Shown here piece after piece: positions 1 to 6,397 of a stretch of 7,638 bases of DNA. Location of the stretch: positions 1 to 7,638 of the forward strand of contig LRSK01000042.1 of the NCBI GenBank assembly GCA_001563325.1, written 5' to 3'. The translations under genes and the position numbers were made by a program. The first letter of the stretch is position 1. Every line of letters starts with the position of its first letter. The notes under the pieces were generated by a model. That model searched no databases, was not told the origin of the DNA, and saw nothing but the letters and a program-made list of their open reading frames with translations. The stretch is from Candidatus Thorarchaeota archaeon SMTZ1-83 (GTDB taxonomy: Archaea; Asgardarchaeota; Thorarchaeia; Thorarchaeales; Thorarchaeaceae).

Positions 1-1033
1 AGTTGAACCAAGTTGACAGAATCGAGCCTGGTGAGCTGGTAACAGCGATGACTGAGTCTACGAAGAAGAAGCCGCTAGCCAGAAAGAAGGTCAGAAGCGG
101 ACCAAAGTCCCTCGTCGCCATCCTGGATTCTTCAACACCCTCGGTCAGCGTAGTTCCGATTCCACTTAGCGCATACGCAAGGAAGAAGAACGACATCACG
201 ATGTCAACAATCGTCATCGTGGGCGCACCGGTTCGGCGCATCACATTGACCATGAAGTACCCTGAGTATATCGCGATAAAGACGGTCATCAGAGCGATGT
301 TCAATGCAGCTCCTCTGGCAGCGTACCTGAAGAATGCCAACAAGGAAACAAGGGCAAACAGACCTAGTAATCCTGCTGCCACCCAGAGCAGCGTTCCGTG
401 TGCGGCAAGATTACTGACAGCCAGAGGGAATATGGCCGATATCATGGTGCCGATTCCCATGAAGTCCTGTGGGATGAGCCAGAGTACAGCTAGGATCTCT
501 GCGCCTAGAATGCCTATGCCAAAGATGAGCACGATGAAGCTGCCTATTCCTATGGCGATCCCACCCTTCTTCGGTTCAGCTAGAGTCGCGAGTCGAAGAC
601 TGGTTCTAGAGGACAGATATGCTTGGAAGGCAATCCAGCCGATCCAGCAGAATATACTGAAGAACAGTAGAGCCTCCCTGCCAAACATATAGGACAGAAC
701 GACCGTCAAGGCAAACGAGATTGCTAGCCACACTAATCCCTTCAGCTCTGTGACTCTTCCGCGTCCACGTCTCGTGATCCACAGGCGGTCGGCTCTCACC
801 CCCATAATCAATGCGCCGAGAGCAAAGTAGATCGTGCCTGTTGCACCTATGTAGACAAAGAATGTCACTAGTGTGAGCTCAAGAGGATCTCCGACGTAGG
901 TCGACATGAGTCCCGAGAACATGAAGGACAGAAAGATCGTGAACAGGAAGATGATCAGATACGAAATGTACCGACGGGTCTTGAAGAAGACTCGTAGACC
1001 TTCAACCATGTTTGATAGAATTGGTATCTCCAA
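1..1033 (-). CDS. Polytopic membrane protein of unknown function (3' end cut by window edge)
   Basis: I do not recognise this family. The minus strand reads open from a TTG at 1033 to the window edge, giving 344 residues without a stop. The start is chosen because a strong ribosome-binding site (GGGAGGA on the minus strand) lies seven bases upstream; an ATG at residue 9 is the alternative. About nine hydrophobic segments are visible, roughly at residues 22-43, 53-79, 100-116, 121-140, 158-186, 214-235, 243-263, 272-297 and 311-332. Basic stretches (R80-R93 with RRGRGR, and K155-K156) suggest cytoplasmic loops. Aromatic residues are frequent, as in the FFSIFCWIGWIAFQAY stretch around residues 124-139. 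No ATP-binding, catalytic or metal motif stands out. It is transcribed away from the Liv operon and shares its upstream region, so co-regulation is possible but unproven. It could be a transporter, a permease subunit or a structural membrane protein. Confidence 0.8.
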   Translation of the reverse strand, partial: MEIPILSNMVEGLRVFFKTRRYISYLIIFLFTIFLSFMFSGLMSTYVGDPLELTLVTFFVYIGATGTIYFALGALIMGVRADRLWITRRGRGRVTELKGLVWLAISFALTVVLSYMFGREALLFFSIFCWIGWIAFQAYLSSRTSLRLATLAEPKKGGIAIGIGSFIVLIFGIGILGAEILAVLWLIPQDFMGIGTMISAIFPLAVSNLAAHGTLLWVAAGLLGLFALVSLLAFFRYAARGAALNIALMTVFIAIYSGYFMVNVMRRTGAPTMTIVDIVMSFFFLAYALSGIGTTLTEGVEESRMATRDFGPLLTFFLASGFFFVDSVIAVTSSPGSILSTWFN

Positions 1034-1040
1034 ATGCGAA

Positions 1041-1047
1041 TCCTCCC
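1041..1047 (-). promoter_or_regulatory. Shine-Dalgarno site for the leftward membrane protein gene
   Basis: GGGAGGA on the minus strand, seven bases before the TTG at 1033-1031. It decides in favour of TTG over the ATG eight codons further in, which has no comparable site. Confidence 0.7.
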
Positions 1048-1071
1048 TTTTGATGCAACACGTGGTAACGA

Positions 1072-1086
1072 GGATTTAAGCTTTGC
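1072..1086 (-). promoter_or_regulatory. Candidate archaeal TATA/BRE promoter for the leftward gene
   Basis: Read on the minus strand, the stretch GCAAAGCTTAAATCC has a purine-rich BRE-like part followed by an A/T box (CTTAAAT). It lies about 40 bases upstream of the TTG start, which would put transcription start about 15-20 bases before the gene and leave room for the Shine-Dalgarno site. The match to the archaeal TATA consensus is only partial. Confidence 0.4.
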
Positions 1087-1281
1087 ATAGGCCTCCTAGA
1101 ATAGCGCGAGATATCACTCGGACTACCAAGATTCGATGTCTAGGTAGAAGTCCTTAATAGGAAGTGTACTTTTTCAATATGCGTGGTCAGGTAGTCAGTA
1201 GGGCCTAGTTTTGTAACATGCCCTCATAACATAACTCCCCCCCTCCTACCACATTGTGTCCTGCTGACGCTGGCCACACCT

Positions 1282-1294
1282 CCTTACGGTAAGG
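1282..1294. repeat. Short perfect palindrome, possible operator
   Basis: CCTTAC and GTAAGG are exact inverted arms around a single central base. With no loop it cannot be a good RNA hairpin, so a dimeric regulator binding site is the more natural reading. It sits near the middle of the divergent intergenic region. A six-base arm can occur by chance. Confidence 0.3.
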
Positions 1295-1309
1295 GCAGAA
1301 GTCCATTTT

Positions 1310-1357
1310 TCAGAAACAGACCAGATTGGCGGAATCCTCACGGAGCCTCGTTTCTGA
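1310..1357. repeat. Spaced inverted repeat TCAGAAAC / GTTTCTGA
   Basis: The arms at 1310-1317 and 1350-1357 are exact reverse complements of eight bases, 32 bases apart. The spacer carries a weaker GGC/GCC pairing (about 1328-1330 with 1345-1347), so an RNA from this stretch could form a branched or elongated stem. It could also be a pair of half-sites for a regulator. Confidence 0.35.
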
Positions 1358-1430
1358 GATGTCTTCCTGAACTAAACAGTCGCTTCATTTCCACTTTTCT
1401 CAGGTAGAACTGCGTAAAACACTGGTCAGA

Positions 1431-1440
1431 GTATTAAAAT
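1431..1440 (+). promoter_or_regulatory. Candidate TATA box for the Liv operon
   Basis: GTATTAAAAT is the best A/T box upstream of the substrate-binding protein gene, preceded by a purine-rich stretch that could serve as BRE. Transcription would begin near 1460-1466, giving a leader of about 95-100 bases that contains the inverted repeats at 1481-1534. The match to consensus is moderate. Confidence 0.35.
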
Positions 1441-1480
1441 AGCGCGGTGGCGATAGCTGCGGGTTAAGGAACGCGTTGAT

Positions 1481-1534
1481 AGAGATGTTTTCTTGCGTAA
1501 CCGAGATATTCGGTTACACGTAGAACATGTCTCT
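1481..1534 (+). promoter_or_regulatory. Leader stem-loop / palindrome ahead of the binding-protein gene
   Basis: The core is a perfect eight-base inverted repeat, GTAACCGA (1497-1504) and TCGGTTAC (1510-1517), around a five-base loop. It is enclosed by an outer pairing of AGAGATGTT (1481-1489) with AACA and TCTCT (1524-1534, with a two-base bulge). Together they can form one long imperfect stem ending just before the ribosome-binding site at 1541-1552. It may be an RNA structure controlling translation, or a DNA operator for a dimeric regulator. No known riboswitch family is recognised. Confidence 0.5.
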
Positions 1535-1560
1535 GAATTAGGAAAAGGAGAGAATATCTA

Positions 1561-2958
1561 ATGGAAACTAGACAGATTGCCGCCATAGTTCTCATCGTTG
1601 TAGTGGTTGCAGGTGTTGGCGTAGGAATCTGGTTGTTCTTGCCAACAGCCCCGGAGCCACCATACGGTGAGTTGGTGATCGGACAATTAGTCACTCCGGG
1701 CGCTCCGGCCGGAGTTTCGGATGACTACATAATAAGAGTGGGAATCTTAGGCCCTGTTACTGAAATACAAGGCGAAGGACATTGGAGAGGAGCCTACATG
1801 GCCTGCGACGAGATAAACACTGCAGGCGGGGTCACTATAGGTGGTGACGCGTACTACTTTGGGCTCATAGCCGAAGACACATTTGAGGCCGATCCCAATC
1901 TTGATACATCTAAGGGAATAGCTGCAGCGCAGAAGATACTCACTGACGACAACGCCCAATTCATCATTGGGGGATTCAGAACTGAGGCGGTGGTAGCCTA
2001 TCAGGAGAATATAATGAGCGCGAAGAAGCTCTTTTTGAGCTGCGGAGTTGCGACAGACCTATTCACTACCAATCTGAATGAGTCGTATGATACGTACAAG
2101 TACTTCTTCCGTATCACTCCTATAAACTCCTCAGCCCTTGGGGCTGAGATAATCGGATTTCTGGGTGCTCTCAGGCCAACCATGGAATATGCGCTTGGTA
2201 AGAACGTTTCCCAAGTCGCTATCATTCGTGAGGATCTTGCGTGGACGGAACCGATTAGTGCTGCCCTGAACTACTATTTGCCTATACTCGGGTACAATAA
2301 GACGATAGAGATACCGTACCCGATTACAGCACAGGCCACGGACTTTGCAACATACTGGCAACAGATTGACGCAACAGGAGCGCAGATCACGATTCCAGTG
2401 ATCTCCGCACAAGGCGGAATTCTGCTGACAACCCAATACGCAGCCCTTGAACCGAAATGCCTCATTGCAGGTATCGATGTCGAGTCACAGGAGTCCACAT
2501 ACTGGAATGAAACTGGCGGTGCGTGTGAGCATGAAGTCATTATCCAGACAATGCATCGCACCAATAAGACCACCAAGTCAATAGACATGTGGGACAATTT
2601 CATTTCTCACTATGGCGAAGAACCACTCTATACGGCCGTAGGTACCTACGATGCCATGTATGTGTTGCGGAGAGGAATCAATGATGCACAGTCGCTGAAC
2701 TCCACAACGATTATACCATATCTTGAGGCCGTCACAACAGCAGATCCGGTAGAGGCTGCTGGGGGCAACATTGCTTTCACTAAATGGCATGATGTCATCG
2801 AAGGCTACGATGGCGACACAATCTATAGCGTTGGACTGTTTTGCCAGTGGCAGGCAGACGGAGCCAAGAAGGTCATAACAACCCAGGGCGCTGTGTATCC
2901 GAATTGGCTTGCGACAGGACCAATAACATTTCCGTCTTGGGGCATCCACGATGAGTAG
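1561..2958 (+). CDS. ABC transporter substrate-binding protein, Liv/HAAT type (periplasmic-binding fold I)
   Basis: This is the extracellular receptor of the importer encoded downstream; it captures the ligand and delivers it to LivHM. At 465 residues it is long next to bacterial LivJ/LivK (about 370). Residues 6-27 form a valine-rich hydrophobic segment with no cysteine, so it is probably tethered by an uncleaved N-terminal anchor. Residues 28-58 are a Pro/Gly-rich linker. The family hallmark follows: RVGILGP at 59-65 and the G-AYMACDEINTAGG run at 77-90. Other family-like parts are AQKILTDDNAQFIIGG (123-138), YKYFFRITP (179-187) and YDAMYVLRRGI (363-373). Seven N-X-S/T sequons (N173, N189, N215, N246, N316, N335, N380) fit an archaeal surface glycoprotein. 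The ATG is supported by AAAAGGAGAG eight bases upstream. The ligand is unknown; amino acids are the default for the family, but amides, urea or aromatic acids are possible. Confidence 0.92.
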   Translation: METRQIAAIVLIVVVVAGVGVGIWLFLPTAPEPPYGELVIGQLVTPGAPAGVSDDYIIRVGILGPVTEIQGEGHWRGAYMACDEINTAGGVTIGGDAYYFGLIAEDTFEADPNLDTSKGIAAAQKILTDDNAQFIIGGFRTEAVVAYQENIMSAKKLFLSCGVATDLFTTNLNESYDTYKYFFRITPINSSALGAEIIGFLGALRPTMEYALGKNVSQVAIIREDLAWTEPISAALNYYLPILGYNKTIEIPYPITAQATDFATYWQQIDATGAQITIPVISAQGGILLTTQYAALEPKCLIAGIDVESQESTYWNETGGACEHEVIIQTMHRTNKTTKSIDMWDNFISHYGEEPLYTAVGTYDAMYVLRRGINDAQSLNSTTIIPYLEAVTTADPVEAAGGNIAFTKWHDVIEGYDGDTIYSVGLFCQWQADGAKKVITTQGAVYPNWLATGPITFPSWGIHDE

Positions 2959-2998
2959 GTGACCCAGCGGATTCATGCAGGAAGCACGAGGAATGGAT

Positions 2999-3039
2999 GG
3001 GAGTTTGGAATTCATTTGCTCAAACTCCCTTCTTTTTTT
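2999..3039 (+). terminator. Terminator-like hairpin with T tract inside the Liv operon
   Basis: GGGAGTTTG (2999-3007) and CAAACTCCC (3021-3029) pair perfectly over nine bases around a 13-base loop, followed by TTCTTTTTTT (3030-3039). It lies 40 bases after the binding-protein stop and about 70 bases before livH. It may end most transcripts, or protect the 3' end of the binding-protein message, so that the receptor outnumbers the membrane complex. Archaeal termination mainly needs the T tract, so the stem may act in RNA stability. Confidence 0.72.
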
Positions 3040-3092
3040 GCCGACCAACTTTTCAGTACCTTTGCATTTGAGATTCTTGGACATCCATATAT

Positions 3093-3098
3093 GAGAGG
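3093..3098 (+). promoter_or_regulatory. Shine-Dalgarno site selecting the TTG start of livH
   Basis: GAGAGG, nine bases before TTG at 3108. The nearby ATG at 3091 is in another frame and hits a stop after six codons, so the TTG is the best supported start. Confidence 0.55.
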
Positions 3099-3107
3099 CA
3101 GACTATC

Positions 3108-3959
3108 TTGATAGAAGAAGTGCTAATCTTCGGCACAATACAGGGTGCCCTTCTGGCCCTACTTGCGCTAGGTTTCTCTTTGGTCTATGGTGTAGGCGGA
3201 GTGCTGAACCTGTCCCATGGAGCTTTTTACCTAATAACGGCCTACGTATTCTATTGGACAATTCCATTATTCGGAATGACAATAAGTGCAGTCTTGGCTC
3301 TTGCCGTGGTGGTTGGTATCGCGGCAGCCACGTTTCTTGCCCTCATAAAGCCCTTACAGGATACACACATAGGTGTGGTCTTGGTAACATTCGCGCTGGC
3401 ATTCTTCTTTGAACAGTTTGTGAAAGTCGTTGGGGATCCTAGGACACACTATATAGTACCGTATGTGCCTGGCCCAGTGGAATTCTTGGGTGTAAGATTC
3501 CAAGCCCAATTGGTCATTCTGCTTGTGGGATCTCTCATTCTCGTCACGCTAGTAACTCTATTCATCAACAAGTCAAAGATTGGTAAATCGATACGTGCTG
3601 TGTCGCAGGATGCTGAGGCCGCCAAACTGATGGGCATAAACACCGATTTGGTTATGATGACGAGCTTGATGCTATCGGCTTTGCTGGTGGGCTTTGCGGC
3701 GATTCTCTACGCGCCAGGGAACTTCATTGCACCACGCATTGGCTGGGGCTATCTGTTGTTGGCATTTGCAGTAACAATCTTCGGAGGCATGGGTAGCATT
3801 CCTGGAAGTATTGTTGCCGCCTTCATAATGGGATACGCAAGATCATTCTCTGACTACTTCATAAGCACCGCCTTCTCGGAGATAATCCCAATTGTTGTGA
3901 TACTGGTGATGCTTCTGGTAAGACCGCAGGGCCTGCTTGGGAAGAAGGAGTTGCAGTAG
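3108..3959 (+). CDS. livH: Branched-chain amino acid ABC transporter permease LivH
   Basis: This is one of the two channel subunits of the Liv importer, partnering LivM in the cytoplasmic membrane. At 283 residues it has the usual LivH length. About eight hydrophobic segments are visible (roughly 5-27, 35-52, 56-81, 88-107, 131-153, 183-203, 211-233, 254-272). The N-terminal GVLNLSHGAFYLITAY (31-46) is the family's NLSHG motif. The cytoplasmic loop GKSIRAVSQDAEAAKLMGIN (159-178) is the ATPase-coupling region typical of this family. FGGMGSIPGSIVAA (225-238) and the C-terminal VRPQGLLGKKE are also typical. The TTG start is preceded by GAGAGG; a GTG at 3120 is a weaker alternative. The gene is 149 bases from the binding-protein gene and only four bases before livM. 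Family membership is secure; the transported compound is not. Confidence 0.95.
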   Translation: MIEEVLIFGTIQGALLALLALGFSLVYGVGGVLNLSHGAFYLITAYVFYWTIPLFGMTISAVLALAVVVGIAAATFLALIKPLQDTHIGVVLVTFALAFFFEQFVKVVGDPRTHYIVPYVPGPVEFLGVRFQAQLVILLVGSLILVTLVTLFINKSKIGKSIRAVSQDAEAAKLMGINTDLVMMTSLMLSALLVGFAAILYAPGNFIAPRIGWGYLLLAFAVTIFGGMGSIPGSIVAAFIMGYARSFSDYFISTAFSEIIPIVVILVMLLVRPQGLLGKKELQ

Positions 3960-3963
3960 CATC

Positions 3964-4947
3964 ATGATGAATTTCGAGATTGACCTAGATTCGTCGCTTA
4001 GGCGCTTTAGAACTTGGGCCCTTTCCTACCGTGGAACCATAACATTACTCAGCGTTCTTGGATTGCTACTTATTCCACCGATTAGCGGAAGCGAGTACTA
4101 TGCACAAGTCGCTATTACGGCTATGATCTTCACAGTCTTTGCGGCAAGCTGGGACCTCCTTGCTGGTTTTGCAGGACAGGTCAGTTTCGGACATTCTGCC
4201 TTCTTTGGTGTGGCAGGATATGTCACGGCTGCTCTCGTGAGGTTTTATGAAGTCCACTGGGTGCTAGCACTCATGACTGGTGCCTCTGTCGCCGTTCTAT
4301 TTAGCCTGCTAATTGGAATTCCCTGCCTGAGATTGAAGGGACCCTACTTGGCTCTGGGAACATTGGCTTTCAGCTTGATATTGCTAAATCTGTTTATGAT
4401 GGGTACTATCTTGGGTGGGACCGAGGGCATCTCAGGATTGCCTGTTTCTCAGAACCTATTCATGGACTTCTATCTCATTCTCGCTATCATGATAGTTTCG
4501 CTGGTTGTGATGCGGGCAATCGCTGACTCGAATCTCGGGACTGTCATGAAAGCCATTCGAGATGACGAAACATGTGCCGATGCATCCGGAATAAACACAA
4601 CAATCTACAAGCTCATTGCATTCATGATTAGTGGGTTCTTCGCCGGGATTGCAGGTTCATTGTTTGTGCTGAACGCTACCGCAGTCAACCCTGCAGTCTT
4701 CCAACCACTCTATTCATTTTATGCCATCATAATGGCTTCAATCGGAGGGTTGGCAACAATCTATGGATCGACAATCGGTTCATTTCTCTTTGTAGTGCTC
4801 AGCGAATCTCTCAGACGCTTGGCAGACATGGCGTTACTGGTCTTCGCGACTGTTCTGATTCTTGTTGTCCGGTTTGCCGACGAAGGTCTCATGAATCCCA
4901 TACTAGAAAGGTCTCAAGAACTGTGGGACAAGATACGAGGAAGGTAA
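3964..4947 (+). CDS. livM: Branched-chain amino acid ABC transporter permease LivM
   Basis: This is the second channel subunit, partner of LivH. From the ATG at 3964 it has 327 residues, normal for LivM. The frame stays open upstream to a TTG at 3937 inside livH, but that adds a cysteine/serine-rich tail without family likeness, so the ATG is preferred. The nearest purine-rich site (GGAG, 3947-3950) is 13 bases away, somewhat far, and translation may depend on coupling to the livH stop four bases upstream. Residues 24-39 and 44-64 are membrane segments. They lead into the LivM hallmark ASWDLLAGFAGQVSFGHSAFFG (61-82). The coupling loop MKAIRDDETCADASGIN (195-211) precedes YKLIAFMISGFFAGIAGSLF (215-234), and GGLATIYGSTIG (261-272) completes the family pattern. 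Nine or so membrane segments are visible. Confidence 0.95.
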   Translation: MMNFEIDLDSSLRRFRTWALSYRGTITLLSVLGLLLIPPISGSEYYAQVAITAMIFTVFAASWDLLAGFAGQVSFGHSAFFGVAGYVTAALVRFYEVHWVLALMTGASVAVLFSLLIGIPCLRLKGPYLALGTLAFSLILLNLFMMGTILGGTEGISGLPVSQNLFMDFYLILAIMIVSLVVMRAIADSNLGTVMKAIRDDETCADASGINTTIYKLIAFMISGFFAGIAGSLFVLNATAVNPAVFQPLYSFYAIIMASIGGLATIYGSTIGSFLFVVLSESLRRLADMALLVFATVLILVVRFADEGLMNPILERSQELWDKIRGR

Positions 4948-4948
4948 G

Positions 4949-5689
4949 ATGGGTCTAATACTAGAGGTCAAGAATCTGACAAAGAAATTCGGCGGACTTA
5001 CAGCAGTCAATGATGTGAACTTCGAGATAAAGCGAGGGGAAATGCTCGGCCTGATTGGCCCTAACGGAGCAGGCAAGACCACGCTCTTCCATCTAGTGAC
5101 TGGATTTGAAAAGCCGAATTCTGGTTCAATTCGGTTTAACGGAATGAGCATAACTGGGAAGAGACCCCATCGAATTGTCAATCTTGGGATTGCCAGGACC
5201 TTCCAGTTGGTTAAGTCATTTCGTTATCTCAGCCTTCTTGACAACATAGCTGTTGCATGTCTATCACCTCGCGGAAGACGGGCTTTTGCATCTTGGGATA
5301 TTGACGAAGCCGCCAGCACAATACTGGCCTCTGTAGGATTGGTGGACAAGGCTAGAATGCCGCCAGTGATTCTCCCTCACGGCGATTTGAGAAGACTTGA
5401 GATTGGAAAGGCGTTGGGAACGAATCCGGAATTGCTTCTTCTTGATGAACCTTTCAGTGGACTCAGCTATGAAGAGAAGGAGGGAATCACGAAGCTGATA
5501 AGAAGACTGAATGACGAGGGTGTCACTATATTCGTCACAGGACATGTGCTGCGTGAATTGATGACTCTCGTTCCTAGGGTCGTCGCGATGCATCAAGGCA
5601 GATTGATTGCCGAAGGGCCTCCTGAGGAAGTAGCAAACAACAAGATAGTACTAGAGGCTTACCTAGGACGAGGTGAGAAGTTTGCTTGA
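4949..5689 (+). CDS. livG: Branched-chain amino acid ABC transporter ATP-binding protein LivG
   Basis: This is one of the two cytoplasmic ATPases that power uptake through LivHM. It has 246 residues, typical length. Walker A is GPNGAGKTT (37-45), the Q-loop glutamine is Q86 in ARTFQLV, and Walker B is LLLLDEP (162-168) with catalytic E167. The C-terminal EEVANN...LEAYLGRG (226-242) matches the LivG ending. The signature reads LPHGDLRRLEIGKAL (142-156), where family members usually have L-S/P-Y-G-Q/D-Q-RRLEIARAL; H144, L147, G153 and K154 are departures. The switch region is TGHV (197-200) where EHDM is usual; histidine H199 is kept but the preceding glutamate is lost. The ATG lies one base after the livM stop with GAGGAAGG (4937-4944) as ribosome-binding site. 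All core ATPase residues are present, so activity is expected. Confidence 0.95.
   Translation: MGLILEVKNLTKKFGGLTAVNDVNFEIKRGEMLGLIGPNGAGKTTLFHLVTGFEKPNSGSIRFNGMSITGKRPHRIVNLGIARTFQLVKSFRYLSLLDNIAVACLSPRGRRAFASWDIDEAASTILASVGLVDKARMPPVILPHGDLRRLEIGKALGTNPELLLLDEPFSGLSYEEKEGITKLIRRLNDEGVTIFVTGHVLRELMTLVPRVVAMHQGRLIAEGPPEEVANNKIVLEAYLGRGEKFA
5670..5677 (+). promoter_or_regulatory. Shine-Dalgarno site within livG, selecting the livF start
   Basis: GAGGTGAG, an excellent anti-16S match, ends four bases before TTG at 5682. It overlaps the competing GTG at 5673, which makes the TTG the more likely start of livF. Confidence 0.55.
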
Positions 5690-6386
5690 ACTGAGAAAGG
5701 TCTACCATTACTATGGCAAAGCTAAGGCTTTGGAAGAGGTCAATCTAACAGTGCAAGTAGGGTCTCTCGACGCAGTCATCGGGCCAAATGGTGCAGGTAA
5801 GTCCACGCTCCTCCGAGTCATATCAGGACTGGAGGAGATTGATAGAGGAAGGATAAACTTCCAGGGAGAGAGGATTGACGAACTAGATGCCTATCAAATC
5901 GCTCGGAAAGGAATCGCGCATTGTCCAGAACGCAGGCGGCTCTTCTATGATATGTCAGTCATGGAGAACATTGAACTGGGAGCGTATTCTTTGAAGGACA
6001 AAAGCAAGTACTCCGAACTTCTCGATTTCGTGTTCGATATCTTCCCGCGGCTCCATGAACGAACGAGTCAACGCGCAGGAACTCTTAGCGGCGGTGAGCA
6101 GCAAATGCTTGCGATCGCTCGCTCACTGATGTCCAATCCGACACTGCTCCTGCTGGATGAACCTTCTTTGGGACTGGCTCCAAGGATCAAGACGAGAATC
6201 TTCGAAGCCATTCAACAGATCAAATCTGAAGGAACGACGACGTTGTTGGTTGAGCAGGACGCAGTACTGGCAATGGAAGTGGCCGAAAACATCCATGTTC
6301 TCGAAGAAGGAAAGATTGAGATGCGTGGCACAAGGGAAGAGCTTGAAAGAGAACCGCGGATAAAGAAGGTCTACTTGGGAATCTAG
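5682..6386 (+). CDS. livF: Branched-chain amino acid ABC transporter ATP-binding protein LivF
   Basis: This is the second ATPase of the Liv importer, pairing with LivG. From TTG 5682 it has 234 residues and begins M-LELRKVYHYYGKAKAL, closely matching the usual LivF opening; a GTG at 5673 would add three residues. Walker A is GPNGAGKS (34-41). The family's PERRRLFYDMSVMENI block follows the Q-loop region (82-97; PEGR is usual, here PERR). The signature is a full LSGGEQQMLAIARSL (135-149) and Walker B is LLLLDEPSLGLAP (155-167). The switch is VEQDA, with glutamine in place of histidine as is normal in LivF. The gene overlaps livG by eight bases, indicating translational coupling. The signature here is canonical while that of LivG is not. 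Confidence 0.95.
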   Translation: MLELRKVYHYYGKAKALEEVNLTVQVGSLDAVIGPNGAGKSTLLRVISGLEEIDRGRINFQGERIDELDAYQIARKGIAHCPERRRLFYDMSVMENIELGAYSLKDKSKYSELLDFVFDIFPRLHERTSQRAGTLSGGEQQMLAIARSLMSNPTLLLLDEPSLGLAPRIKTRIFEAIQQIKSEGTTTLLVEQDAVLAMEVAENIHVLEEGKIEMRGTREELEREPRIKKVYLGI

Positions 6387-6392
6387 GTGATG
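6385..6392 (+). promoter_or_regulatory. Shine-Dalgarno site of the HEAT-repeat gene, overlapping the livF stop
   Basis: AGGTGATG, near-perfect complement of the 16S tail, five bases before ATG 6398. It starts inside the livF stop codon, tying translation of the two genes together. Confidence 0.65.
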
Positions 6393-6397
6393 AAGAT

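Larger units (their letters stand above)
1034..1560. other. Divergent intergenic region, 527 bases, no gene seen
   Basis: This gap separates the leftward membrane protein gene from the rightward Liv operon. Neither strand has a convincing coding frame, and no tRNA-like T-loop or cloverleaf was seen. It contains two candidate promoters, a pyrimidine run (1235-1247, seven consecutive C at 1237-1243), an imperfect tandem GTGGTCAG/GTAGTCAG (1183-1198), inverted repeats at 1282-1294 and 1310-1357, and a structured leader at 1481-1534. For two divergent genes this is long, leaving room for operators or a small RNA, but no specific RNA family is recognised. Confidence 0.6.

Noticed and set aside
3..692. 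Long open frame on the plus strand
   Set aside because: It is the antisense of the leftward membrane protein gene. Its translation is rich in scattered Lys, Arg, Pro and Ser with no domain-like pattern, whereas the minus strand gives regular membrane segments and a strong ribosome-binding site.
1183..1198. Tandem GTGGTCAG / GTAGTCAG
   Set aside because: Only two imperfect eight-base copies; too little to separate from chance.
2578..3084. Open frame of about 168 codons on the minus strand
   Set aside because: It spans the end of the binding-protein gene and the terminator hairpin; its translation resembles no protein pattern and the sense strand is securely coding.
3085..3095. TATA-like CATATATG before livH
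   Set aside because: A transcription start about 25 bases downstream would fall after the TTG start of livH, so it is unlikely to be that gene's promoter.
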